From CAVXJN01 sp963762165 (GTDB lineage: Bacteria > Pseudomonadota > Gammaproteobacteria > JASBUN01), in assembly GCA_963762165.1 (NCBI GenBank), contig CAVXJN010000002.1, forward strand, positions 62,001-126,000: a stretch of 64,000 nucleotides of DNA, written 5' to 3'. Position 1 is the first letter of the stretch, and every line of letters begins with the position of its first letter. Shown here one piece after another: positions 8,889 to 17,169 of the stretch. The translations under genes and the position numbers were made by a program. The notes under the pieces are model-generated. The model was not told the DNA's origin, searched no databases, and was given only the letters and a program-made list of their open reading frames with translations.

Positions 8889-9251
8889 ATGAACGAGCAG
8901 ACCCTTTACGAAAGGCTTGGTGGATCTAAAGGCATTGCGGCAATAACGGAAGATATATGGTCGAACCACACCTGTAATCCGCTGGTAAAAAACCGATACG
9001 TGAATTCCGACCCGGAGAATGTCAAGCGGCTGGTGCGCGAGATGTTTTGCGCAGGTACCGGCGGTACGGAGACATATACCGGCAAAGACATGCTGAGCGC
9101 GCATACCGGCATGAATATCAACGATCGAGAGTTCAACGCAGTAATAGACGATGTATTAAAAGCGCTGAACTCGAACGATATCGGCAAGCGGGAATGCGAT
9201 GAGGTGCTGGCCATCCTCTGGTCGATGAAAAGCGAGATCGTTGGAGTTTGA
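8889..9251 (+). CDS. Group I truncated haemoglobin
   Basis: A 120-residue 2-on-2 globin. It opens with LYERLGG, typical of group I, and keeps the proximal (F8) histidine in SAHTGMNI. The B10 position, normally Tyr in a DDFY-like motif, is tryptophan (TEDIW). That residue normally stabilises bound oxygen, so ligand chemistry may differ. Truncated haemoglobins of this group commonly detoxify nitric oxide or deliver oxygen; next to an oxygenase, either oxygen supply or protection is plausible. ATG 8889 was chosen because the homology begins there. Confidence 0.88.
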   Translation: MNEQTLYERLGGSKGIAAITEDIWSNHTCNPLVKNRYVNSDPENVKRLVREMFCAGTGGTETYTGKDMLSAHTGMNINDREFNAVIDDVLKALNSNDIGKRECDEVLAILWSMKSEIVGV

Positions 9252-9290
9252 GGACCGTGAGTCATCAGCGGTGCAGCGAAGGAGAGAACC

Positions 9291-9473
9291 ATGAAAGTAA
9301 CTTGGGATGAGCAGGTCTGTATCCATGCCGGAAAGTGTGTGGAAGGGAGTCCGGAAGTGTTCAAAATTGAAAACGGTGAATTCACCATCCACTTGGATGC
9401 CGGCGATGAAACCCAGATCAGGGAAACAGTAGCGGCCTGTCCTTCTGGTGCGTTGCAGATCCAGGAGCACTGA
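9291..9473 (+). CDS. Small ferredoxin of the divergent single-cluster type
   Basis: A 60-residue protein with CIHAGKC near the N-terminus and CPSGAL near the C-terminus. Only three cysteines fall at usual ligand positions, with a histidine in the CxHxxxC motif, as in the divergent 4Fe-4S mono-cluster family. It probably holds a [3Fe-4S] or [4Fe-4S] cluster and may pass electrons to the monooxygenase. It is preceded by GGAGAGAACC and lies 39 bases after the haemoglobin gene. Confidence 0.85.
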   Translation: MKVTWDEQVCIHAGKCVEGSPEVFKIENGEFTIHLDAGDETQIRETVAACPSGALQIQEH

Positions 9474-9582
9474 GCAGCGCAATGCTCGGAGTGTGTTGTC
9501 TAAACGAACGGACGCAAGCCGGGCTTTCGAGCGAGAACAGGCCGGCCATGTCACCAGCGAAATCTTGATTTAGGAGAACACC

Positions 9583-10269
9583 ATGTTGGGCGATCGTTTG
9601 CAGAACAAAATGAAACTATACGGCAACCCCGCATGCCTGAATACAGCGAAGTGCTTGTTCACGGCTGCGGAAAAGGGTGTTGATATCGAGTCCCACTATG
9701 TGGGCCCGGACGGTCAGGGAGATGCGGCAGAGGCCGGCGCTCTTTCGCCGCACGGCTCTCTTCCGGTACTCAGAGACGTGGACTTCGTTGTCTATGGCAC
9801 CAATGCAATCATGTCCTATCTGGATGACAAAGGCTTCGGTCCTTCCCTGATTCCGCGAAATGCGACGGTGCGTACTGTCATGTACCAATGGATTCACGTC
9901 GCGTCGGAGTTGGCACAACCCGACGTTGCGGCGCTTATGAGTGGTAGCGGCGACACCGATGTCGTTTCACATTGGTTTGGCGCGCTGAATAAGCACCTTG
10001 AATCCAAGACCAAGGAGGTGGCGCTGCGCGGTGATTATATCTGTGGAGCGTTCAGTCTGGCCGACATTCACTGGGCGGCCCTTGCGCAAGGTTGCGTCCT
10101 TGCCGATGCCGGCAACGTCTTGGAGTCGCAGGCGCATGTGAAGAACTGGTGGCATTTGATCAAAGGCCATCCGAGTACCAGCAAAGAGAAGATCACGGCC
10201 TATGACATGTTGCCAACGGCGAGTGATATCAAGGGGCATAATCTCAGGGGCATACAGATCAACGCCTGA
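9583..10269 (+). CDS. Glutathione S-transferase-like protein A
   Basis: A 228-residue GST-fold protein with an N-terminal thioredoxin-like domain (KLYGNPACLNTAKCL, then LSPHGSLPVL with the conserved cis-proline that binds glutathione) and a C-terminal helical domain (FSLADIHWAAL). It is one of three paralogues in this cluster sharing T-x-K-C-L and a C-terminal tail of the form YxxLPxxxxIxxxxLR. GSTs near oxygenases usually open epoxides or conjugate other reactive products. TAGGAGAACACC precedes the ATG. The exact reaction is not known. Confidence 0.82.
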   Translation: MLGDRLQNKMKLYGNPACLNTAKCLFTAAEKGVDIESHYVGPDGQGDAAEAGALSPHGSLPVLRDVDFVVYGTNAIMSYLDDKGFGPSLIPRNATVRTVMYQWIHVASELAQPDVAALMSGSGDTDVVSHWFGALNKHLESKTKEVALRGDYICGAFSLADIHWAALAQGCVLADAGNVLESQAHVKNWWHLIKGHPSTSKEKITAYDMLPTASDIKGHNLRGIQINA

Positions 10270-10312
10270 AATATGCGATCGGCGCAGCCCGACTGACAGG
10301 AGTGATCGCCGG

Positions 10313-11398
10313 ATGTTCGGAGTATTCAAAAAGACCAAGCAAGACTGGACCGCGGAGGTTGCTCCTTCCGGAAAGTCGATCACGGTGAAGGCGGGACAGA
10401 ACCTGTTGAAGGCGGCGTTGGAGGCCGGGCTGCGTTGGCCCCACGACTGTCGGGTCGGTAGCTGCGGCACGTGCCGTTGCAAATTAAAGCAGGGAAAGGT
10501 GAAAGAGCTGTCTGACTTCGCTTATGTCCTGTCTCAGGAAGATCTGCAATCAGGGATGATTCTTGCCTGTCAGTCGGCCTTGCGCAGCGATGTTTCAGTG
10601 GAAGTCGAACTGCTGCAGGAAACGGAGCAAACCGTCAGTATCGCGTCGCATAAGGGCGTCATCGATAGGGTAACCCCATTGACGCACGATATTGTCGAGT
10701 TGGTAATAAAGGCCGCTGACGAGTTCCCCCGTACGGCTGTAGCCGGCCAATATGCGGAACTTGCAATCGACGGTATCGACGCGCCGCGGTCCTATTCGTT
10801 CGCCAAGGCCCCGGAGAACGAATCCGATCATGAGATCACGTTTTTCGTGCGCCGTGTTCCAGGCGGGGAATGCACGGAGTGGTTGTTCAGCGACGATCGG
10901 GCAGGAGAGCCCGTGACAGTCACCGGCCCTTACGGGTCATTCTGGTTGCGCCCCGGCGAGTCGCCGATCGTGTGTGTCGCAGGGGGCAGCGGCATGGCGC
11001 CGATCAAAGCGCTATTGGAAAGTGCACTCAACAACGGCGCGGAGCGCGACGTATTGTTTCTGTTTGGCGCGCGTACGCAAAAAGATTTGTACTGCCTGGA
11101 CGTCATGGACAGGCTAGGCCGGGATTGGAAAGGCAAATTCGAGTTTGTTCCGGTTCTTTCAGAAGAGCCCGAAGACTCCGACTGGACGGGCGCTACCGGG
11201 TTCGTCACACACTATTTGGAAAGCGCATATATCGAGACGGGAAAGGTGGATGTAAAGAAAAGTCAGGGCTATTTGTGCGGGCCGCCGGCAATGGTTGATG
11301 CCGGCAAAGCTCTTCTGAGTTCGGCCGGAATGTTGACGGAAGACATTCATTTCGACAAATTTCTGGACGCCGCCACGATGCCCGCAGGCAGGAAGTAG
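10313..11398 (+). CDS. 2Fe-2S ferredoxin/FAD/NAD(P)H oxidoreductase, monooxygenase electron-transfer component
   Basis: A 361-residue reductase. Residues about 1-95 are a plant-type 2Fe-2S ferredoxin domain (CRVGSCGTC, last ligand in LACQS). Then come an FAD-binding domain (RSYSFAKAP, replacing the usual RxYS motif) and a NAD(P)H-binding domain (VAGGSGMAPIKAL, and GYLCGPPAMV near the end). This order is that of XylA, BenC and MmoC-type reductases, which feed electrons to oxygenases. With an XylM/AlkB-like partner in the same cluster, it is the natural reductase. CAGGAG lies 13 bases before the chosen ATG. Confidence 0.9.
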   Translation: MFGVFKKTKQDWTAEVAPSGKSITVKAGQNLLKAALEAGLRWPHDCRVGSCGTCRCKLKQGKVKELSDFAYVLSQEDLQSGMILACQSALRSDVSVEVELLQETEQTVSIASHKGVIDRVTPLTHDIVELVIKAADEFPRTAVAGQYAELAIDGIDAPRSYSFAKAPENESDHEITFFVRRVPGGECTEWLFSDDRAGEPVTVTGPYGSFWLRPGESPIVCVAGGSGMAPIKALLESALNNGAERDVLFLFGARTQKDLYCLDVMDRLGRDWKGKFEFVPVLSEEPEDSDWTGATGFVTHYLESAYIETGKVDVKKSQGYLCGPPAMVDAGKALLSSAGMLTEDIHFDKFLDAATMPAGRK

Positions 11399-11482
11399 GG
11401 TTTCGGCTAGGGCGTGGAATTCGGAGTCCAAAGTCCCGATAACGTTTGAACTATCAACGATCGTTTATTAGGAGATAAGGCA

Positions 11483-11692
11483 ATGGCATCACTCAAAGCG
11501 GTTCTGGTAATGGTGATATTTTCAGCAGCGATCGCATTCGGCATGAATGCGGTGGGACTTACAGAACATTTCCGTGAACCTGCCTATTCGTTGGCGGGCG
11601 CAGTTGTATTGCTTGTCGCGCTTATAGTGAACGTATGGCTGTACCTGAAAATTGCGGGCGAAACGCCGTTCAGATGGTTCAAGGAAGACTAG
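11483..11692 (+). CDS. Small membrane protein, two helices
   Basis: A 69-residue protein with two predicted membrane helices (about residues 5-23 and 34-56) and a charged C-terminus (FRWFKED). No family was recognised. A good ribosome binding site (TAGGAGATAAGGCA) precedes the ATG. It sits between the reductase and the second GST-like gene in the cluster, so it may be a small subunit or membrane anchor of the oxygenase system; this is inference. Confidence 0.75.
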   Translation: MASLKAVLVMVIFSAAIAFGMNAVGLTEHFREPAYSLAGAVVLLVALIVNVWLYLKIAGETPFRWFKED

Positions 11693-11711
11693 ACGACACA
11701 GGAGTAGAGAC

Positions 11712-12425
11712 ATGGGGCTGTTTTCGCGCAAGAAGAAATCTGGACGCGGGATCCATGTGCGGGGATTTCCCGGCGATGTGGACACGTGCAAATGCCTGTA
11801 TCTGGCCGCTGAAAAGGGCGTGCAGATGGATGTGGAACTGGTCGACGTGACCGACCGGGAACACGAGAACGCGGCGTTTCGCGCCTTGTCTCCGTTCGGG
11901 AAAGTTCCCTGCCTGGGTGAGGGCGACTTAGTGATATCCGGCGCTGCGGCGATCCTGCCGTACCTCGATATCAGGGGTAGCGGTCCATCTCTGACCCCAA
12001 AGAAAGCGGCCCGCCTAGGAGACCAGAATTATTGGATCGAAGTCGGGCAATACCGCGTACTACCGCACGTTCAAAAGCTAGTCGACGAATGCGTGCTGAA
12101 GCCAATGGTGGCTCCGGGCTATGCCCCGGATCTGGTCCAGATCGACAAGGCCGTGAATGCAATAGAGCCGGTATTCAGCGTTGCGGATGAGTTCTTGGAA
12201 GGCAAGGATTATTTCGCGGGCGAATATTCTTTTGCGGAAATCCATTGGGCGCCTTACCTGCACTTTTGGGTAATGACGGGCCAGGAGCAACGACTAGACG
12301 CGCATCCGAACCTCAAGCGTTGGTTCGATCGCATCAGGTCGCGGGAGAGTCATGGCCGAAACACCTACTCGGTATTGCCGAGTCTGAAACAGGTGCAGGG
12401 CAAGGAACTCAGATATGTGGCCTGA
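11712..12425 (+). CDS. Glutathione S-transferase-like protein B
   Basis: A 237-residue GST-fold protein, paralogue of the proteins at 9583 and 12486. After a basic N-terminal stretch (GLFSRKKKSGRG) comes the GST N-terminal domain: HVRGFPGDVDTCKCL, then LSPFGKVPCL, and the C-terminal domain YSFAEIHWAPYL. No Ser, Tyr or Cys sits at the classical catalytic position in the GFPGD loop, so activity may rest on the conserved cysteine of the TCKCL motif or be structural. A 20-base gap from the small membrane protein and ACAGGAG before the ATG point to one transcript. Confidence 0.82.
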   Translation: MGLFSRKKKSGRGIHVRGFPGDVDTCKCLYLAAEKGVQMDVELVDVTDREHENAAFRALSPFGKVPCLGEGDLVISGAAAILPYLDIRGSGPSLTPKKAARLGDQNYWIEVGQYRVLPHVQKLVDECVLKPMVAPGYAPDLVQIDKAVNAIEPVFSVADEFLEGKDYFAGEYSFAEIHWAPYLHFWVMTGQEQRLDAHPNLKRWFDRIRSRESHGRNTYSVLPSLKQVQGKELRYVA

Positions 12426-12485
12426 CACAGATCGCCAGTGGACGACACGCGCTTGATCGGCGCCTTAAAATACGGTGAACAGAAA

Positions 12486-13277
12486 ATGAACGACTTATTT
12501 GCGTTTGGCCGGGCCGCAGACAATGGTGCAACAGACGCCAGCTATGGTTCTGCAGGAGACATGAAAAAGACACAGTATGTGCTGCAACTATTGGGGTTTC
12601 CCGCGCACGCAGACACGCTCAAATGCCTGATCACCGCGGTCGAAATGGGCATGGAGACAGATGCGGGTGTGCTGGACATTCTCGAGGGACAGGACGAAAG
12701 CAATGACTACCTGGCAGTCTCACCGCTGGGTATCGTGCCAGTATTGAAAGAGGCTGAGTATTACGTGGCCGGCGAAGCGGGAATCATGAGCTACATCGAG
12801 GCGCGAGGCCTGGGGAAACGATTGCCACCGAAAAATGCCGCGCTGCTGGCGGAACAGAACTATTGGAGCGATATTGCCTGTACCGAGGTGGGTCCACACG
12901 TCAATACGCTGGTGAAAGAACGTATCTTGGCGCCGATGGATGATTCTGCGTACACGGTCAAGTCGGCGGACATCGACGCGGCCAGGCAAGCGCTCGCAGC
13001 GCCACTGGATGCATTGAACGCTCAATTGGCCAACAACACTTTCATTATCGGAAACTATTCCTTTGCCGACGTTCATTGGACCGCTTACGTGCATTTGTTG
13101 TACGAAGCAGGCGAGGGAGATCTCATCGACGTTCGCCCGAACGTCAAGGCATGGTTTGACAGGATCCGGACGCACAAAAGTTTTTCCGGGCAGAACATCG
13201 TTGCATATGAGCTCTTGCCGAAGCTCGCAGACATCAAGAAAAAAAGGCTGAATTCAATCGTCATCGACGATTATTGA
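12486..13277 (+). CDS. Glutathione S-transferase-like protein C
   Basis: A third GST-fold paralogue, 263 residues from ATG 12486 or 238 residues from ATG 12561, where the homology with the other two starts. The second ATG has AGGAG only two bases away, so the upstream start with GGTGAACAGAAA is preferred but not certain. Motifs: LGFPAHADTLKCL, VSPLGIVPVL, YSFADVHWTAYV and the shared tail YELLPKLADIKKKRL. Three dedicated GST-like genes with one oxygenase suggest a multistep or heteromeric glutathione-dependent route. Confidence 0.8.
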   Translation: MNDLFAFGRAADNGATDASYGSAGDMKKTQYVLQLLGFPAHADTLKCLITAVEMGMETDAGVLDILEGQDESNDYLAVSPLGIVPVLKEAEYYVAGEAGIMSYIEARGLGKRLPPKNAALLAEQNYWSDIACTEVGPHVNTLVKERILAPMDDSAYTVKSADIDAARQALAAPLDALNAQLANNTFIIGNYSFADVHWTAYVHLLYEAGEGDLIDVRPNVKAWFDRIRTHKSFSGQNIVAYELLPKLADIKKKRLNSIVIDDY

Positions 13278-13309
13278 GAAACACCTGGGTGGCGTCAGGG
13301 AGAAGCGTG

Positions 13310-13729
13310 ATGTTTTGGCCATTCAGTAAACCGGACAGCGAACTGGAGCGGGCAATGGCGACCTTAGACCCGTTTGTCACGGAAGCCTTGAGCGGGCTGG
13401 CGGCACAGGAGCTCAATGGAGATATCGAGCGGCGCGGCACTCGAACGCTGGCGGAGTGCTATGTATACGGGGCCGTACGTTACCTCGCATCGTATGACGG
13501 CATGAGGTCCGCCGATACCGGAATGTTGCTTGAGCAAGTGCTGGCAACACACTTCAAGGCGGATCATGCGGAAATCGGCGGCTGTCGGGAGCTGTTTTCA
13601 GCGGTTGCAGCGGGAGACAGGGAGCAGCGGTTCATGACTGAAGGAGCCAGTGCTCTGCGCCGTTGGCTGGTGAACGGTGACCGGACAGTCGGAAATCACC
13701 TAAGAGAGTTGCTTGCGTCGGTGCACTGA
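13310..13729 (+). CDS. Uncharacterised protein of the monooxygenase cluster
   Basis: A 139-residue, mostly helical, soluble protein starting MFWPFSKPDSELERAM. No domain was recognised and no membrane segment or cysteine cluster is seen. AGGGAGAAGCGTG precedes the ATG and it follows the third GST-like gene by 32 bases, so it belongs to the same transcript. Function unknown. Confidence 0.65.
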   Translation: MFWPFSKPDSELERAMATLDPFVTEALSGLAAQELNGDIERRGTRTLAECYVYGAVRYLASYDGMRSADTGMLLEQVLATHFKADHAEIGGCRELFSAVAAGDREQRFMTEGASALRRWLVNGDRTVGNHLRELLASVH

Positions 13730-13832
13730 CAGGCGCGCGGGAAAAGCGGTTTTGAGCTTAGTGTCGCTCAGCGATGATGAAAGTCCGAGTGGAGCGGCGC
13801 ATGAACAGAGATCAACATGGGAGAGCGTGAAC

Positions 13833-13946
13833 ATGTCTCAGAGTGGTGGAAACAATACAATGGTGTTCGTAGGTGCGTTGGCAGTTGGAGTCGCTATTAT
13901 CGCCGTGACGCTGTATTTGTCGGGTGCATTGAGCGCGTTGTTTTAA
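13833..13946 (+). CDS. 37-residue single-helix membrane peptide
   Basis: After a polar start (MSQSGGNNT) the peptide is one continuous hydrophobic helix to the end (about residues 10-36). GGGAG stands 9 bases before the ATG. It is the last gene of the cluster and converges with the VWA gene. Small single-helix proteins often accompany membrane enzymes; no homologue was recognised. Confidence 0.5.
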   Translation: MSQSGGNNTMVFVGALAVGVAIIAVTLYLSGALSALF

Positions 13947-13970
13947 TCGGGGGAGCAGTGCATACGAAGT

Positions 13971-15932
13971 CTATGTGATCAATTTACGGTAGACTTCGCC
14001 GATGCGAAATGGGAGCTTTTCGACCTGGTCGACTATGACGAAGTTATCGCGCCCGAACATGTGGGGTAGGTAGTCCAGCGCATGGTCATCGATCGTGATG
14101 CAAAACGAATGGATACCCGCTTGGCGCGTCTCCATGAGGGCCTTGCGAGTATCTTCTATGCCGTAGGCGCCCCGGTACCCGCCTTCGTCGTCAGGGTGGC
14201 CGTCTGACAAGACAACCAATAAACGTGTGCGTGCTTCCACCTCCAGGAGCTTCGCGCTGTGGTGACGGATGGCGACCCCCATCCGCGTAAAGTGTTGCGA
14301 CTCGATGGCGCCGATCCGGTGCCAGACAGTTTCCCCGTAGGCTTCACGGAACTCTTTGATGGGATATGACGTGCAGTGTTCGTGCCCGCGGCCGGAAAAA
14401 CCGTAAACCGCATATCTGTCGCCAAGTAGTTCAAGGGATTCGCACAGCAGCACCAGCGCTTCGCGCTCCACCGTGTTCACCCAGCCGCGGGTCGAAGCGC
14501 TTAGGTCGAGCAGGAATAGGGTGGCGATGCTGGCACGTTCATGGCGCGTTCTGATAAATATTCGATCGTTCAGTTCCATGCCGGCACGCCAATCGGTCAA
14601 GGCCTCGACGAGAGCGTCCAAATCAATGTCTGCGCCATTGGTTTCGCGGCGTATCGGCCGAGGGTCGTGGCGCAGCGCTTCAAAGGTGCGCCGAAGACGA
14701 GCGAGCAGCGCCGAATATTTGTTCAACGTCTGGGCGCGGAACGCATTAGGTTCAGCGGTCACGGGTTGTTCTCGTAACCGGCACCACTGTTCGCGATAGC
14801 ATTGGCGCGCCTGATCCCATTCGTCGTACCTAAACTCCTTGTCTTCTGAAGGCGCGTCCCGCGTCACAGGTGCAGGGTGCTCCTCGTCGCCGATTGCCTC
14901 GGCGCTCGCCGGCTCGGGTATCTCCTGGGAATCAGACGAACGCATCGGCGTTGCGTGCTGGCGAGCATTTGCATCATTTGCGGTATACAGGACCGGCTCC
15001 AATACAGCTTGATATGCGGCGGGAGGGGGATCGTTGTCCTCGGGGTACACCCGACTCAGCCAGAAAAGGCTATCGTCCACGGTCGCCTCTGGTGCGCCTA
15101 AGGCACGGGCCGCGGCTTGCCACCGGCGATCGTGAGTGTGATCCGCGGTGCGAAACTGCCGCATGTCCCGCGCGATCCCAGGCAGTTCACGGGCGAGGCA
15201 GGCGTCCAGGCGATAGGTTTCGAGTCTGTGAAACAGGCGCAGTGCGCGGCTAGGGTCAGGAAAAGAGCGCAGTGACGGCTGAGGATCGACCTCCCATGTG
15301 CCGAACCGGCTTTGTGCCCATTGGTGAGCCGCGTGGGCTTTAAACAGCCGGAAATTAGCCTCACGGTCCGGATAACGCTCGATTCGCTCGGGAAAGAACA
15401 TGGTTTCCGTATCCGTATAGGTGCTTTCCCCGGCGGTCAGTTTGAACCGGCGGTTACTGAGTCCGCGGACAAATGCCTCCATAATCCCGGCGACCTCTGC
15501 GAACGACACCGCGCCGGGATCGCCGTCTAGTTGTTCGCGACGCTTGTTGAAGCCGTCGATAAGCTCCGCCGCCGCGCGCATGCCGTGGTGGATGTGGGTC
15601 TGGAGAATATCCTCCAGCCACGGCTGCCAAGCATGGTCCGGCAGGACTGTGAGCGCAGGGACCGCGTCGCAGCAGAAACGATGCGCCAACTCTGTGTTCC
15701 GCTCTGCTAACCTGGCAACGGATGCCAGAAAGCGATTTTGTTCGACGAGGCTATATTCGGACAGCAGTACCGCGGCCTGGTGGATGTCGCGGTAGGTCCT
15801 CAGCGTCGGATCGACCAGAAGCTCAAGCCGAATCTGCAGTTCTCTAACTTGCATGCCTCCAAATTTCGAGGAGGCTCGTGCCGGCGGGCGTCCGGACGGA
15901 GCAGTGCGTTTTCTCCAGAAGCGGAATATCAC
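13971..15932 (-). CDS. NorD/CbbO-like von Willebrand factor A protein
   Basis: A protein of about 653 residues with a C-terminal VWA domain (about residues 455-650) that keeps the metal-ion site DLSAS. The N-terminal two thirds are helical and resemble NorD/CbbO proteins, which work with a MoxR-type ATPase (NorQ/CbbQ) to activate nitric oxide reductase or Rubisco. No such ATPase lies in this window. It converges on the oxygenase cluster. The GTG at 15932 lacks a clear ribosome binding site; an ATG at 15854 is possible. Confidence 0.75.
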   Translation of the reverse strand: MIFRFWRKRTAPSGRPPARASSKFGGMQVRELQIRLELLVDPTLRTYRDIHQAAVLLSEYSLVEQNRFLASVARLAERNTELAHRFCCDAVPALTVLPDHAWQPWLEDILQTHIHHGMRAAAELIDGFNKRREQLDGDPGAVSFAEVAGIMEAFVRGLSNRRFKLTAGESTYTDTETMFFPERIERYPDREANFRLFKAHAAHQWAQSRFGTWEVDPQPSLRSFPDPSRALRLFHRLETYRLDACLARELPGIARDMRQFRTADHTHDRRWQAAARALGAPEATVDDSLFWLSRVYPEDNDPPPAAYQAVLEPVLYTANDANARQHATPMRSSDSQEIPEPASAEAIGDEEHPAPVTRDAPSEDKEFRYDEWDQARQCYREQWCRLREQPVTAEPNAFRAQTLNKYSALLARLRRTFEALRHDPRPIRRETNGADIDLDALVEALTDWRAGMELNDRIFIRTRHERASIATLFLLDLSASTRGWVNTVEREALVLLCESLELLGDRYAVYGFSGRGHEHCTSYPIKEFREAYGETVWHRIGAIESQHFTRMGVAIRHHSAKLLEVEARTRLLVVLSDGHPDDEGGYRGAYGIEDTRKALMETRQAGIHSFCITIDDHALDYLPHMFGRDNFVIVDQVEKLPFRIGEVYRKLIT

Positions 15933-16052
15933 AGGCGAATCGCTCAGGTGACTACAAACGAAAGGGTAGGTGCAAAGCGCATCGCGTTTGAATACGTAAC
16001 AAACGCGGCGGGAACAAAGCCGCCGTCGGCGCGTGCTATATCGGCAGCAAGG

Positions 16053-16859
16053 TTATGCGAAATACAGGCTTAGCCAGTACGCGCCCCAACTGATCAAACC
16101 CAGGCCGCTGGCGAACCGAACCGGACCGGAAGCCGGCAAAACCTTTTCGGCCAGAACGAATGCGGTGATCAACGCCACCCAAAGTATATTCATGACGCCG
16201 ACGGCGAACAGTACCAGCATCAGCGCCCAACAACAGCCCACGCAATAAATGCCGTGACGGATCCCCATCAACAGGGCTCCACGGGTACCGTCTCTCCATT
16301 CGGTCATTAGAAAGCCCAATGGACTGCGGCATGTGGTGAGGCAGGCGTCCTTCAGCGGCGTCCACTGATAGAGGCCGGCGACGATAAGCACTAAACCGCT
16401 CAACGGATAACTGGCACTATTCATCATCGGATTGAGCAATCCTGCAGTATGCAGCGGCCACTGAGCGACGGTCGCAATTACACTGAATCCCGTCCAGGCG
16501 ATTAGGTAACCGGCAACAAATACGAAGGTTGGTGTATACGGCTGTTCGCGTTGGCGCCGACTGCGGCTTACGGCCGCAAACATCGCCACCATCGGCAGAG
16601 AAGACGGTGTCATCATGGCAACCATCATGGTTGACCACATCACAAAAAGCATGAAGAAATCCATGAACGACCAGACCGACGAAGCGGACGGGGGCATCCA
16701 CATCTCAATCCGGTCCATGTTGGCCATTGCCCAGCCCATTTGGAACATGTAGCCCCAGCCTACCAGCGCGATGCCGGCCAGGCCGCTGCCGACAATGAGG
16801 TATTCGCGAGAACTGAGTCTCCGGGGCCCTGCGTCGGGAATTGATATCGAATTGGACAT
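16053..16859 (-). CDS. DUF2182 integral membrane protein, putative metal-binding
   Basis: A 268-residue membrane protein with about six to seven helices and the methionine-rich WSTMMVAMMTPSSLPMVAMF segment typical of DUF2182, which is predicted to bind metal. It is divergent from a DUF1326 gene, a pairing often seen. The ATG has TGAGAG 5 bases upstream. Role unknown; copper or another soft metal is a reasonable guess from the methionines. Confidence 0.8.
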   Translation of the reverse strand: MSNSISIPDAGPRRLSSREYLIVGSGLAGIALVGWGYMFQMGWAMANMDRIEMWMPPSASSVWSFMDFFMLFVMWSTMMVAMMTPSSLPMVAMFAAVSRSRRQREQPYTPTFVFVAGYLIAWTGFSVIATVAQWPLHTAGLLNPMMNSASYPLSGLVLIVAGLYQWTPLKDACLTTCRSPLGFLMTEWRDGTRGALLMGIRHGIYCVGCCWALMLVLFAVGVMNILWVALITAFVLAEKVLPASGPVRFASGLGLISWGAYWLSLYFA

Positions 16860-16965
16860 GGCACTCTCATTCCGCGTTCACGCGGCGACCCGGGCTAATG
16901 GAATACTCTGCACGCAGCGTTGCGCTAGGGACTGATGATGCAACGGGGGCGCGGTGCAGAAAAAC

Positions 16966-17027
16966 ACGTAGTTTTACGTATATGTGAGCGAATACCGAAT
17001 GCCTACTGTGAGAAGCGAGGATTAAAT
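16966..17027 (+). promoter_or_regulatory. Candidate activator site plus -10 before the DUF1326 gene
   Basis: An ACGTA-N4-TACGT palindrome (16966-16979) lies inside a 16-base string (16968-16983) that recurs exactly at 44605-44620 before the acyl-CoA dehydrogenase-like gene. In both places a -10-like hexamer starts 54 bases after the string (TTAAAT at 17022 here, TATAAT at 44659 there). The palindrome centre would then lie near -62, a usual activator position. Confidence 0.5.
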
Positions 17028-17169
17028 TCCTGGTCAGAGCCCTTGTGCCTAGCACAATGACATAGTAGTTGGCATCAGGGGGGCCAGCCTTTAGTAAAGC
17101 ATCATTGCGCTGGATCGTTTTGATGCTTGTCACTTTACCACTCGAAGATCAGAACACGAGGACGAAGCG

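Noticed and set aside
17072..17086. GG-N10-GC match upstream of the DUF1326 gene as a sigma-54 promoter
   Set aside because: The -12 part (GGC in a G run) is poor and a better -10 with an activator site lies upstream.
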